Part shown: positions 34,326-44,990 of the stretch, in pieces
Layout of the letters: every line of letters begins with the position of its first letter
How positions within the stretch are numbered: position 1 is the stretch's first letter
Source of the DNA: Lucinisca nassula
Taxonomy: Eukaryota; Mollusca; Bivalvia; Lucinida; Lucinidae
Assembly (NCBI GenBank): GCA_963580285.1
Contig: OY757020.1
Span: 98,087,497 to 98,151,496, forward strand
Reading direction: 5' to 3'
DNA: 64,000 nucleotides
The notes under the pieces: model-generated
What the model was told of the DNA's origin: nothing
The model's database searches: none
What the model saw: only the letters and a program-made list of their open reading frames with translations
Position numbers and translations under genes: made by a program

Positions 34326-34737
34326 AATAAAAGAAATACATGTCTCTTCCCAGGTTACGTAGTCTGAGGTACTAGTCCATACATATAATTGGAAACTTAA
34401 ATACAATAAAATTTGACAAAACAAAATGGAGGAAAATGAGCAATAAGTGTAAGACTTAAGTAGTTGCCCAATATTCGCATCAATATCTAGAAAAAAAAAT
34501 ATATATATAGCTTGGATCACCTTGGCAAAATAGCCTCTAACCCTTATCCTGCGGAAAATGACAGCCTCTATCTTGAAAACAGTGCATTATCCAGATCAGA
34601 TGGCTTTCGAAGTTGCCATCTGATCAAGATCTCCAGGTACCCATACAACACATAGCAAAGCCTTTTCGGACTACATGAATGCACTGGCTGATCTGAGCTG
34701 CATACACTCAAAAACATTTTCACATAGCGCAGTCCGA
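34326..34737. other. Non-coding with a GATCAGATGGC hairpin
   Basis: A hairpin near 34,590-34,632 pairs CAGATCAGATGGC with GCCATCTGATCAAG, a member of the dispersed GATCAGACGC class. No gene. Confidence 0.5.
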
Positions 34738-35010
34738 AACGTTCCCGTCAACACTATTTAGGTTATTTTGGAGGGGCTGCTTCCTATTTTGGGGGTCTTT
34801 TACCAGACATTGTGATGGAATTACATCTCAAGCCCTGCCACCCAGTTAAACCTACATGGCTTTTATTGATGGAACAGTCCGACTCACACAACTTTGCCTT
34901 AGACCTTCTAAGAGGTTTACCAGTACGCACGTGCGGTCGGGTTCAGCTCTGCGTGGAAGCATCATGCAGCCCAATCTATTTCTCGAAGCCCCGATGTGCG
35001 GGGACCAAGT
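34738..35010 (-). mobile_element. SINE-1, diverged full-length copy
   Basis: GTTCCCGTCAACACTATTTA at the inverted 3' side; AGCCCCGATGTGCGGGGACC at the 5' side. Confidence 0.8.
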
Positions 35011-35157
35011 CCGAATACGTAAAAAAGTGCGGTTTTCGTTAACTAGTATAAATGGCACAAAATATGAAACCAGTGACCCAGCAGACTGCCGTGTTCATTA
35101 CTTAAAGATCCATGCAAGGCAAATCCTTGTTGATCCGATTTTGAAAAGAGCAAAGTT

Positions 35158-35418
35158 TGTTTGTGCTGAGATTTTACGTCCCCGTCAACACTATTTAGGT
35201 CATTTTGAAGACGTTGCTTCTGATTGTGAAGGACTTTTACCCGTCAATAGATAAAATGACATCTCAAGCCCTGCCACCAAATGCTACCAAAATGGTTTAT
35301 ATGTAAAGACGGTCCGACTCCTACCACTTTGTGGTTTACCAGTAAGGTCAGTTTAAGCTCGACGTGGAAGCACCGTGCAGCCCAATCTATTTCTTCAAGC
35401 CTCGATGGGCGGGGACGT
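35158..35418 (-). mobile_element. SINE-1, diverged copy
   Basis: TTTGTTTGTGCTGAGATTTT, then ACGTCCCCGTCAACAC, to AAGCCTCGATGGGCGGGGAC. Confidence 0.8.
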
Positions 35419-35479
35419 AAATTAGAGTAGAAGTAGCAGTGGTAGTTGTAGGAGTAGCAGCAGCAGCAGCCCTACCATT

Positions 35480-35603
35480 CAAAGAAACCGCTGGGGTTTA
35501 AAGAGCGGTCTGACTCGCACCACTTTTTCTGGACAGGCTTAGTCGTGAGCCGTTTCTCAGCAGTTTCAGCTCTGCGCGGAAGCAACAGCAGCCGAATCTA
35601 ATA
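35480..35603 (-). mobile_element. SINE-1, 5' half fragment
   Basis: Matches from AGAGCGGTCTGACTCGCACC to CAGCTCTGCGCGGAAGCA. It follows a short AGC/AGT trinucleotide run near 35,430-35,470. Confidence 0.7.
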
Positions 35604-36119
35604 AAGAACATGGTGAACGATACATTGATGAGTGCTGACGCAGATCAACATAGAAAACTCGCGTAAAATACATTATAAACTTAACTTTGTTATAGAACAA
35701 AGTAGGTCTCTTGCCAAGAACTGTTCCACCCCCCCCCCCCCCCCAAAAAAAAAAAACAAAAAAAAAACTGCACTTCGATATGATAACACCCTTATGAAAC
35801 GTAAATCGGAGTTTACAAGTGTTAACTTGTCAAAACCTTTACATAAGGAAGAGTAGAACGTTTGTGGTGTTTTTGCCTTCTTTAAAGGAGAAGTGACGCC
35901 TTAAAGTCCCCATCGAATGAGGGTGACGGTTTTTAAATGCTATTCGCACCATCGTTTAATATACTGAAAAAAATGCCTCAATAATAGTGAAGGTAAGGCT
36001 AATTTGTTTTAATGATATCTTTGTCATATAATTTGGTCATTAAGTAAAGGAACTTAATTCCTTCCAAAATGTTTTGAATACCCAGGTGGGCTAAAATAGA
36101 CGCTGTTTCATTCCTTCCT
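35604..36119. other. No recognisable gene; C-run and A-run
   Basis: A poly-C run (about 35,730-35,744) is followed directly by an A-rich run. Nothing else supported. Confidence 0.5.
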
Positions 36120-36300
36120 GGTATATCTGCTTCATCTCTCTAAACACCACATTACATAGAGCAAACTGGGATTTATAGGGGTATTCACTATTTTGCTTAT
36201 TTCGGCTCCAGGACATAGGTTGTGGGTACTCGTTATAGCCGCCTCAATGAGGCGGTTCTAGCGAGCACGCACAACCCATGTTTTCGAGTTAAAATAAGAA
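36120..36300 (+). repeat. MITE-H subfamily copy
   Basis: ACCACATTACATAGAGCAAA and GGGATTTATAGGGGTATTC precede a hairpin GGTTGTGGGTACTCGTTATA with CAATGAGGCGGTTCTAGCGA. Confidence 0.7.
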
Positions 36301-36301
36301 A

Positions 36302-36440
36302 ACAAGAGCTGTCACTGTAAGCGACCAATGTCCCCCGCGGGGACAATTTCTATGTCGGTTAAAGTCATTGTGACGGACAGACAAACAGACAGACAGGGCA
36401 AAAACTATATGCCCCCGAGAATCTCAGTCGTGGGGGGGTT
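36302..36440 (+). repeat. AAGAGCTGTCACTG element fragment
   Basis: AACAAGAGCTGTCACTGTAA, CCCCCGCGGGGACAA and GACGGACAGACAAACAGACA, then TATATGCCCCCGAGAATCTC. It is of the same general class as the other ACGGAC-bearing repeats but has no tandem units here. Confidence 0.6.
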
Positions 36441-36603
36441 GCAAAAATATCACAAATTTCCATCAGAAATATTAACATTTTAGAGAAATGAAAGAGAGCT
36501 CTTCTATTTCACACAGATGTGTTATCGTTATGTCTGAACAATAAGCAATGTGCATTCCTACAATAATTACACTTTGAGCGGATATGAGTAAAACTGAATA
36601 TCG

Positions 36604-36885
36604 TTTGTTTGTTTGATTTGAGGTTTAACGTCCCCGTCAACACTGTATAGGTCATTTTGAAGACGTTACTTCCAATTGTGTGGGATTTCACCCGACCGTA
36701 CGTTGAGATGAAAGACATCTCAAGCCCTGTCGCCCAATGAAGCCAATAGGGTTTATACGCGCTTTGCCTGGGCAGGCTTAGATCCTCTAAGCGGTTTACC
36801 AGTATTAATGTGCAGTCAGTTAACGCTCTGCGTGGAAGCATCATGCAGTCCATCTATTTCTTCAAGTCCGGATGGGCGGGGGTCG
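36604..36885 (-). mobile_element. SINE-1 with TSD
   Basis: TTTGTTTGTTTGATTTGAGG at the inverted tail; GTCCGGATGGGCGGGGGTC at the 5' side. Flanks AAACTGAATATCG (36,591) and AAATTGAATATCG (36,886) are a TSD with one mismatch. Confidence 0.88.
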
Positions 36886-36900
36886 AAATTGAATATCGTT

Positions 36901-37200
36901 AAAAATAACTAAATAATGCATTTCAACCAATGAAAGTCTTACAGACCCGGTACTCAATTATAAGCATGTTAGTTAAATGACCCTACTGTCCAGCGGAGGA
37001 TCACTACTGGTGAGATTAGACCATAGATAATTTGACCAGCCAATGCTAGTGTTAGGAAAAGCAGCATAAACTCCTTAGGTTGGAGACGATTTATGATCGG
37101 AGAAAAGCAATCGTTAAAAGCCTTTATTGAGTGTGCAAATTGTATGGCCATTGAAATTGATAATGCTTAATTTTCATTGTAAACAATATCTCAGCAGTTA
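36901..37200. other. No recognisable gene
   Basis: Unassigned AT-rich sequence. Confidence 0.45.
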
Positions 37201-37204
37201 TTGT

Positions 37205-37400
37205 GTACCCATAAGTTTGGGGTGGTCCATTTCCAATTATAGGGGTGTCAGGTTTTTTTTGTGTGTAGAAAGTTTAACAAAAATGTAAGTACGTTAAGCA
37301 ACGAGTGTAGACTGAGATCAGACGCCGCGTTGTGCGGCATCTGATCTGGTTCCACACTGTTTGCAAATGACCCAAAAAGGACCGCTAGTCATACATGCGT
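37205..37400 (+). repeat. Relative of element E arm with perfect GATCAGACGCC hairpin
   Basis: Parallels 6,700-6,900: TACCCATAAGTTTGG, GTTTAACAAAAATGTAAGTA, hairpin GAGATCAGACGCCGCGTTGT with GCGGCATCTGATCTGG, then AAAAAGGACCGCTAGTCATA. About 200 bp. Confidence 0.75.
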
Positions 37401-38088
37401 TAAAGTTTTATATTTCTTCCAAAATTTCTAGTTTAAGGAGAGTAGTTAAATTGTTGCGGAAAGTGTTCATTTGCTTTCCGAAAAGTTCATAAAAACTGAA
37501 CAGTCATAGAGTGGTCAAGAATATTCTTACCACTTTTATACCAAGAATGTATATACGGGGGTGTGCATGTTTTCAGTTTGCAGAAACATAAGTAAGGCGA
37601 TTCTGACAATATCCGAACAGTTCTAAAGGTGATCTTAATGATTAAATTTTGCTACAGAATAGAACAGAATATATTTTATTTGGTACTGTAGGTCTCCGGA
37701 CCATAATACAACATATACACACAAACCGACCACAGAGTTACTTTGTTTACGGAAAAGTGACCCAAAATGAGTTGAAAATGAGATTCGCCTTAGTTAATTA
37801 AGTTCTTTTTTGTGGGAGTAGGGGTGCGTTACGGCCCTTCAAGATTATTTTAAATAATAATAAAAAACAAAAATAACAAGAATTTCACCACAGGCTATGT
37901 TCAGTCTGAGATAGTAGTTCTTGAGAAGTGAACTTGAACATTTGGGTTAGCGCAAATGTTGAGGGATTGTCCAACGGACGAACGAACGGACGGAAAACCG
38001 GTCTCCTTTGTCGCGCCCTGCCAATAGCAGGTGCTTGAGAAAAAAAAAACGAAAGAAAAGTTTAAGTTCAATTTCATAGATTTGCACT
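37401..38088. other. Non-coding; ACGGACGG fragment
   Basis: About 37,880-38,040 has TTCTTGAGAAGTGAACTTG and AACGGACGAACGAACGGACG, the recurrent block of the tandem-array class. No gene. Confidence 0.5.
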
Positions 38089-38349
38089 GCCATCACGAAC
38101 ATGCCTATATAATTTTGACCCCCTTAACCAATTTTTTTATATATTAAAACTGAGGTTTACAGAGGTAAATATTCTTTTTCTAATTTCTTAGATTGTGGAT
38201 ACTCTTTAGAACTGCCTCGTCGATGCGGTTCTAACGAGTACCCACAATCTATGTTTTGAGACGAAATATCGGATTTTTTTTTATCTGAAAATGTTCATTT
38301 TTGGTGGCTAAACTGTCAATATATTTGAATAGGCGCGTTTTCGTAATGC
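38089..38349 (+). mobile_element. MITE-H, full length
   Basis: Ends CATCACGAACATGCCTATAT and TAGGCGCGTTTTCGTAATG. Central hairpin GATTGTGGATACTCTTTAGA with GTTCTAACGAGTACCCACAA. Confidence 0.85.
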
Positions 38350-39014
38350 TAAGAAGCGTGACATAGTGCTCAGGCACATACAAAGTCTTACAGTCAGGAG
38401 AAGAAACTAATAAATAAAGTCTTTTACACATGCAACCTTGTACAGTGAAGACTGTACCATTGATGAGTGACGAATTAAGTTTTTTTTGTTGTTTTTTTTG
38501 TTCATAATAAGTGCAATGCAGTTTGCTTAAAATTGTACATCTTTAAAATATATTGAAAATAAGAATATTTTTATATGAAATATAACAAGATGTGGCATTC
38601 CTCCGAATGCACCCTATACCTTATAAGTCAAAATAATAAATAAATCCTTTTGCTTGCAGAACTGCGCGTACCCATGTTACAATGCGTGTCTGTAATTAAT
38701 CATGGGCGTAGTGTTTATGCATCACAATTGATTTTATTGCACAGGTACTCAGAATTGACCATTAGTTAATTTTATTGGTCAGCTAGTTCCGTGCCAAAGC
38801 CCCCCACCCAGTATTTTTTTTCTAACTGACAGTTCCAATGCGGTTCTTCTGTTTTTGTTTTGTTATTATTATGATTATATTGTTATTATTATTGTCTGGA
38901 GACCCCACGACCCATGGTTTGTGAGGCCACTACACCACGGTGTCTTCTGAACACCCTAATCTGTAAAGCCACAATTTATATGAAAAACGGGGTGTCCATA
39001 TATCACCCCTTATT
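38350..39014. other. No recognisable gene
   Basis: AT-rich, with T-runs near 38,480. A MITE-H-like phrase, ACGGGGTGTCCATATATC, is near 38,986. Nothing coding. Confidence 0.45.
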
Positions 39015-39029
39015 CTGTCTGATATTTAA

Positions 39030-39320
39030 GCCCCCGCCCATAGGGGCTTGAAGAAATATATGGGCTGCATGATGCTTCCACGCAGAGCTGAATCCGGACC
39101 GCACACTAGTACTGGTAAACCGCTTGGAGGATCTAAGCCTGTCCAGAAACCGCGGTGCGAGGCGGACCGTCCATGCTAATAAACCCTATTGGTTTCATTG
39201 GGCGACAGGGCTTGAGATGTCATTTCATCTCAATGTCGGGGAAAAGTCCCACAAAATTGGAAGCAACGTCTCCAAAATGACCTTTACAGTGTTGACGGGG
39301 ACGTTAAACCTCAAATTAAA
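39030..39320 (+). mobile_element. SINE-1 with perfect 15-bp TSD
   Basis: From GCCCCCGCCCATAGGGGCTT to ACGTTAAACCTCAAATTAAA. CTGTCTGATATTTAA occurs at 39,015-39,029 and 39,321-39,335. It is a young-looking 291-bp copy. Confidence 0.93.
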
Positions 39321-39335
39321 CTGTCTGATATTTAA

Positions 39336-39779
39336 TTGTACGAATTTGAAGTGCTATACAGACTTAGGTATACACCCCGTATTTTATATCCTTTGTAAAT
39401 CCACGAGTTTAGAGAAATTAACGAGCAAAAGTTGTTGGACTGTTATCTAGTCCATCAACAACAACAACGACAATAAAATATGACAAGATCGTGAGTTTAC
39501 AGTTATGATCTGAATAGACCTATACATTATTCTAACATTAAAAATATCCACGGAAAATATTAGGGACGATTGTTTTTTTTTTTTTTTTGTTTTTTTGTTT
39601 TTTTTTTCATAATTAGTGGATTGCATTAAAGGTGAATGATAGCAAAACTGGAATAAAATTGGTCCTTCTATTATATTTAGCAACTGGTTCCATCAAACAG
39701 ATTGCAAGCTCAAAAATGTCAAAGTCAGAAATAAAACTCTTCCCATCAAATTAAAAAAATGAGGAATGCGTCATCGAAT
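39336..39779. other. No recognisable gene; long T-run
   Basis: Poly-T/TTTTG run at about 39,571-39,608. No other feature. Confidence 0.5.
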
Positions 39780-39905
39780 ATATACATGTATTTACAAGAT
39801 ATGAGGTGTCGATATACAACCTAGTTAAGTGGTATTTTAACCGAAATATCAGGCGCATATATTGCATATATAAAGCCCCGCAATGTCATTTGTATATGGC
39901 ATCCA
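39780..39905. repeat. Repeat X fragment
   Basis: CTAGTTAAGTGGTATTTTAA, TATCAGGCGCATATATTG and AAAGCCCCGCAATGTCATTT match repeat X with divergence. Confidence 0.7.
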
Positions 39906-40033
39906 CCGTTTGACACAGCGATTTCTTTGCTATCTCCAAAAATAGTTACATTTCTAACGAAAATGTGTGATATTCTTCTTCTTCTTATATTCCAAACATA
40001 TGTTGTGGTTGCTCGTACGGCGATTTTAACGAG

Positions 40034-40597
40034 TTTTTGTTTGTCTGATTTGAGGTTTAACGTCCCCGCCAACACTGTACACGTCATTTTTGAGACGTTC
40101 ATCGCTTGAACAAGTCCGTGATATAAAGACGCCCCCAACCCCACTTCATATAGAGAAAACGGGGGTTTACGGGATTAAACATTATTTTCCTTATTTCTGC
40201 TCCAAGACAGGTTGTGGGTACTCGTTAGAACCGGCTCGATGGGGCGGTTCTAACAAGCACCAAAAACCTATGTTTGGAGTATAAATAAGAAAAATGTCAC
40301 AAATTTTCATCAGAAAAAATTGCCTTTTCGAGATTTGAAAATGCAATATAGCACACGGATGTGTTATCGTTTTGTGGGACTTTTACCCGACATTGAGATG
40401 AAATTACATCTCAAGCCCTGTCGCACAATGAAACCAATAGAGTTTAAAAACATGGACGGTCCGACACGCACCGCTTTGCCTGGGCAGGCTTAGATCCTCT
40501 AGGCTGTTTACCAGTACTCATGTGCGGCCAGTTTCAGCTCTGCGTGGAAGCATCATGCAGCCCATCTATTTCTTCAAGCCCCGATGGGCGGGGGCAG
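40034..40597 (-). mobile_element. SINE-1 split by a second MITE-H
   Basis: 3' part 40,034-40,097 (GATTTGAGGTTTAACGTCCC), 5' part 40,370-40,597 (TTTTGTGGGACTTTTACCCG to GATGGGCGGGGGCAG). TSD GATTTTAACGAG / GATTATAACGAG at 40,022 and 40,598. About eight bases of the SINE are missing at the inner junction. Confidence 0.82.
40098..40369 (+). mobile_element. MITE-H subfamily copy inside SINE-1
   Basis: ACAAGTCCGTGATATAAAGA, ACCCCACTTCATATAGAG, hairpin GGTTGTGGGTACTCGTTAGA with GGGGCGGTTCTAACAAG, ending CACGGATGTGTTATCG. The same end sequence occurs at 36,515-36,530. Confidence 0.75.
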
Positions 40598-40700
40598 GAT
40601 TATAACGAGTATCCACAACTTATGATAAAGAAACATAATGTATATACCTATAAACCCCTTAATTTTCACTACAGAATGAGATATAAAGGGGTGTCCATTA

Positions 40701-41000
40701 CAAGGTCCTGTTATCATGCTGAGCTTTTGGTTCATAAAAACTACAATTTCTACGTTTTCTATGTATTTCCTTTAATTCTGTACACAAGACCTACGTCGGT
40801 GAACATACAGCTACTACAGACTGCTACAACTTATACACTTATACAAAATATATACTGATTCTTTTTTTTTTTTTTTTTTTTTTTTCATTATTATTATTGG
40901 TTCAAAATTTGCCAAAAAACCAAGCCATTTGGTCCCCCATTTATCACTTTATCAGTGGCGTTATTTTCTTTGTTTTTGTTTGTTTGTTTAATATTATTAT
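40701..41000. other. No recognisable gene; poly-T
   Basis: Poly-T run at about 40,862-40,885. Unassigned otherwise. Confidence 0.45.
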
Positions 41001-41200
41001 TGTTTTTGTTTTACGGCCCTTTCAAGATAATTTAACTTACATCGAGCCAATCGTTACTCAGAGGTGGGCGAAAAACCGAGTTCCAGGAGAAAAAACTCCA
41101 TATTACCTTCGGTTGCAGAACTTGGCGTCTAACATGTGACCCGAGCCAGGCTCGAACCACAGCGGTGAGAGTCCTAATGATTAAGAGTCATTATCCACTG
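41001..41200 (-). mobile_element. SINE-2, 5'-trimmed copy
   Basis: TTTTACGGCCCTTTCAAGAT through GAGGTGGGCGAAAAACCGAG to GGCTCGAACC and TGATTAAGAGTCA. The first tRNA bases are missing. Confidence 0.82.
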
Positions 41201-41218
41201 TGACGTTATGACAGATGT

Positions 41219-41519
41219 CGGCCCCCGCCCATAAGGGCTTGAAGAAATATATGGGCTGCATGATGCTTCCACGCAGAGCTGAATCGATCCGGCCCGCACA
41301 CTAGTACTGGTAAACCGCTTAGAGGATCTAAGCCTGCAAAGGAACCGCGGTGCGAGGCGGGACCGTCCATGCTAATAAACCCTATTGGTTTCATTGGGCG
41401 ACAGGGCTTGAGATGTCATTTCATCTCAATGTCGGGTAAAAGTCCCACACAATTGGAAGCAACGTCTCCAAAATGACCTTTACAGTGTTGACGGGAACAT
41501 TAAACCTCAAATCAAACAA
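41219..41519 (+). mobile_element. SINE-1 with perfect 15-16 bp TSD
   Basis: From GGCCCCCGCCCATAAGGGCT to CTCAAATCAAACAAA. ACGTTATGACAGATGT flanks both sides (41,203-41,218 and 41,520-41,535). It sits just after a SINE-2. Confidence 0.93.
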
Positions 41520-41535
41520 ACGTTATGACAGATGT

Positions 41536-41879
41536 GTGCCTTGCGTTGAGGTTTACAAGTACATTGGGTAGTTTCATTATATTTTCGTAAGTATTTCATG
41601 TATGTAATAAATGACGCATACAAATTATTGTATATAGAAAGTAAAATCGACATGACAATCTGTATCCACCAAACTGATGGTGCAAAAGAACTTGCATTTA
41701 CATCTTTGAATACGCCTTCGCCTTAAACCAGAAAGGTGGGGCGTACAAACCGCCACTAAAGATAAAAAAAATTCGGTGGCTCTTACATGATGAAAAAATA
41801 AAAATAAATAATACACAACAAACTCAGTGAGTAAAATGTAACAACAAGTATATGGGTGCTCGTTTGAAATATCCATATC
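41536..41879. other. No recognisable gene
   Basis: Unassigned AT-rich sequence. Confidence 0.45.
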
Positions 41880-41941
41880 CTAATCAGGAAAATAAGGTTT
41901 TCCTACGTAACCCTCTTTGTATTTAAAGTGGAGTTTACAAC

Positions 41942-42156
41942 GGGCCTCCATGGCCTATTTGTTAAGAGCGCTGACTCTTAATCATGAAGTCTCTCACCGC
42001 TGTGGTTCGAGCCTACTCGGGTGGAAATGCGAAGTTCTGCAACGGAAGGTCAGGTGGTGTTTCTCCGGGTACTACCGTTTTCACCCACTTCTGATTAACA
42101 ATCAGCTCGAAATAAGTGAAAATATCTTGAACGGGCCGTAAAACCAACGCAAAAAG
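41942..42156 (+). mobile_element. SINE-2 shared by both old duplicates
   Basis: GGGCCTCCATGGCCTATTTG, GCTGACTCTTAATCATGAAG, GTTCGAGCCTACTCGG, TTCTGCAACGGAAGGTCAGG and GGGCCGTAAAACCAACG. The same SINE in the same context lies at 50,612-50,820. Confidence 0.85.
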
Positions 42157-42559
42157 TGGGGATTACAAGACCGTTCATAACAAGCGATTCTAACGAATAA
42201 TAACCATTATACAGGGAATAGCGTGGCTTACAAAGATCTACAGTGTTGACTGTGCTTCTGCTCCGAGTCACAGACTGTGGGTAAACCAAGTAAACCTCAC
42301 TTTCAACAGAAAAGATTGTGTTTACCAGGTATTTCCACATTTCTGCTCAAAATAGTAACTGTGGCCGTCAGTTAATTAAACTAAGACACTAATCACAATT
42401 TTTCGCTAGATCTGGGACCAAGTAAATGTAAATTAGGTCCGTGGCTAGATGTGTGTCTTTTTCAAAGCCTTAAAAGGGTAACAGTGTCTGAAATTAATGA
42501 TATGCACGTAACCCTCAGAAACATTAAAACGTCACGACTTTTCGCCTGAAAAATGACAT

Positions 42560-43125
42560 TCATCCCAAACAAGCCTATATAATGTTGGGCCCCTTAAACC
42601 CCACTTTTATGTAGTGTACATTATTTTTCTTATTTGCGCTCAAAACATAGAATATTGGTACTCATTGGAACCGCCTTGGCACGGCAGTTCTAAAGAGTAC
42701 CCACAATGTCTGTTATAGCACAAATGTGAAAAATATCAGAATTTTGTATTTGGAAATTTTAAGATTTGGTATTAAAATCTCAATATATTTGAAGGCCCCC
42801 GCCCATCGGGGCTTGAAGAAATAGAAAGGTGCCATGATGCTTCCACGCAGAGCTGAAACCGACCGCACACGAGTACTGGTAAACCGCTTTGACGATCTAA
42901 GCCTGCCCAGGCAAAGCGGTGTGAGTCGGTCTGTCTATGCTTATAAACCCTACTGGTTTCATTGGGCGACAGGACTTGAGATATCATTTCATCTCAATGT
43001 CGGAAAAATGGCGCACAAAATTGGAAGCAACGTCTCCAAAATGACCTATACTGTGTTGACGGGGACGTTAAACCTCAAATCAAACAAACAACCAAACAAT
43101 ATATTTGAATAGGCGTGTTTTGAAG
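42560..43125 (+). mobile_element. MITE-H interrupted by SINE-1
   Basis: Left end CAAACAAGCCTATATAATGT, hairpin around ACCGCCTTGGCACGGCAGTT, then the SINE at 42,794-43,096, then the right end ATTTGAATAGGCGTGTTTTG. The host element reads through when the SINE and one TSD are ignored. Confidence 0.83.
42794..43096 (+). mobile_element. SINE-1 with perfect 13-bp TSD, nested in MITE-H
   Basis: GGCCCCCGCCCATCGGGGCT to CAAACAAACAACCAAA. CAATATATTTGAA at 42,781-42,793 and 43,097-43,109. Confidence 0.93.
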
Positions 43126-43139
43126 ACATAAACTTTCAT

Positions 43140-43423
43140 GTGTGTGTGTGTGTGAATTCGGGTTTAACATCGCTTTCAACAATTTTCAGTCATATCACGA
43201 CGGTGTCTGGTTGCGACAGGGAGCTCAATGCTCATTTTATAGTGCTGCCTCACTGAAGTATGATGTCCCAGACACATTACATGATACCACACCCAGTCAC
43301 ATTATCCTGACACTGGGTCGACCAGTCCTAGCTCTACCCCGTAAATCTGAGTGCCAAGCGAGGAGCAGCTAGTACCATTTTTAACGACTTTGGTATGTCG
43401 CGGCCCGGAATCGAACCCGACCA
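43140..43423 (-). mobile_element. SINE-3, 5'-truncated in the tRNA head, with TSD
   Basis: GTGTGTGTGAATTCGGGTTT at the inverted tail, CAGTCATATCACGACGGTG in the body, ending at the B-box complement GGAATCGAACC. The 5' half of the tRNA part is gone. AAACTTTCAT flanks both sides (43,130-43,139 and 43,424-43,433). Confidence 0.88.
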
Positions 43424-43977
43424 AAACTTTCATCATGTTTACAAGTCCATATAATGAGCATTCTTGTAAGCCCACCTTCTATAGGGAAATGTCTGTTTTA
43501 ATGAGTACAATGGTTTCCGTCTTAATATTTAGTGCGTGGGTAGTCATTAGAACCGCCTCAACGAGGCAGTACATGTACATGAACAAAGGCACACCTAAAG
43601 TCTATATCTAGAAAAGAAAAAAAAAAGAAAAAAAAAAGAAAGAAAATGATACAAATTATTTGAAGAGATATGAAATACAATATTACAGTAGTGGTTTGCA
43701 TCTGTAAATTTGCTTCTATTCAGATTTTATTAGACATCTGATATTTGTCGGTTATGTAGTTTTCACGCAGCGATAACGTCTCCCAAATGGCAATTAAGCC
43801 ACGTTTACCGTAATCTGACCCCCTTCCAACCTGCAAATATGTTACATGTATAAATAATAATGACCTGAGAGTAGCATTCCGAACTTTGTCCAAAATACCG
43901 CAAAATTCGAGAAGTAAGACAACAAAAAATATTTATGATAGACTGCATCGTAATTCTACGGTTATTTTTCTTCAGTC

Positions 43978-44284
43978 TGTTTGATTTGTTTTGTTCGATT
44001 AAAGGTTAACGTCTCGGTCAACACTATAAAGGTCATTTTGGAGACGTTGCTCCCCATTTTGTGGGATTTTTACCTGACATTGAGATGAAATGACATCTCA
44101 AGCCCTGCGCCCAATGAAACCAATAGGGTTAATAAGCATGGACGGGCCGATTCGCACCGCTTTGCCTGGGTAGGCTTAGTTCCTCTAAGCGGTTTACCAC
44201 AACTCTTGTGCGGGTCGGTTTAAGCTCTAGGTTGAAGCATCATGCAGGCCATATACTTGTTCGCGCCCCTATGGGCGGGGCCGA
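43978..44284 (-). mobile_element. SINE-1 with 10-bp TSD
   Basis: TTTGATTTGTTTTGTTCGAT at the inverted tail; CGCCCCTATGGGCGGGGCC at the 5' side. TTCTTCAGTC at 43,968-43,977 and 44,285-44,294. Confidence 0.88.
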
Positions 44285-44347
44285 TTCTTCAGTCAAGATT
44301 CTCGACGTTTATAAGCATTAGGCTTAAACATTGAGTGCACAACGTGC

Positions 44348-44384
44348 TTCTTCTTCTTCTTCTTCTTCTTCTTCTTCTTCTTCA
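44348..44384 (+). repeat. (CTT)n microsatellite
   Basis: About twelve TTC/CTT repeats. Confidence 0.95.
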
Positions 44385-44990
44385 CCCGCTTTTGAAGTCA
44401 AATTACTAAACGCACTGGATGGTCGATTGTCCCTGCGTTTAGGCTGGAAAAGGGATCCTAAGCTTGAACCCAATTCGCTGAACCCTTAATTCGATCAGAG
44501 GAGATTCTGATGAACCGCCGTATTCGATTGCGACTGATCCCAGCTTTTGTGAGAATAGTTCCCACCCTGGTCTTACAGTGTTTCTAGCTTAAGATTTTAG
44601 AGAATTTAATTTTATGTAATGCTTGTTGGTGCCTGATGCTTTGTCTCTGGTCGGGCCCATCGGAGTCTAAATGTAGTTTTTCTTTTGCTCCAGCATTTCA
44701 GTTTCTTCTTGCTGTTGAGTACTCAACGCTGTTTCATCTCTGTGGTTGTTCTCGGAGATGTTGCACTGATGCGTTAGGTGGCATTCATGCGGATTGTTAA
44801 ATCGCATTGCGGGCGCGTAAAATCGATTTAAGGCCCCGCGGTGCGTTTGTTTTGTTCTTATACTTCATCGGCATGTGTATGTCGCTGGTGCCGTTTTGGT
44901 TTCGGATAGCTGATTGCCCTTGTTCACAGCCGGCCAACCGGAGTTCGTCCGTTGGTTAATATTTCAGTTGTTCTGTGCTGTATTTGACTA
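44385..44990. other. No recognisable gene
   Basis: Moderately GC-rich sequence of unknown nature leading into the CCGG-rich block. No domain or terminal repeats seen. Confidence 0.4.

Larger units (their letters stand above)
39960..40700 (+). mobile_element. MITE-H interrupted by a SINE-1
   Basis: The left part ends ATGTTGTGGTTGCTCGTACG and GATTTTAACGAG (40,033). The right part resumes at GATTATAACGAGTATCCACA (40,598) and continues to about 40,700 (AAAGGGGTGTCCATTAC). Joined across the insert, the two sides pair as the MITE-H hairpin. Confidence 0.75.
41880..43920 (+). repeat. Old segmental duplication, copy A
   Basis: Landmarks in order match 50,530-51,640: TATTTAAAGTGGAGTTTACA, a shared SINE-2, CATTATACAGGGAATAGCG, a TTAGAACCGCCTCAACGAGG hairpin remnant and GCAGCGATAACGTCTCCCAA. 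Divergence is considerable. Copy A additionally carries a MITE-H, a SINE-1 and a SINE-3. Confidence 0.78.
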
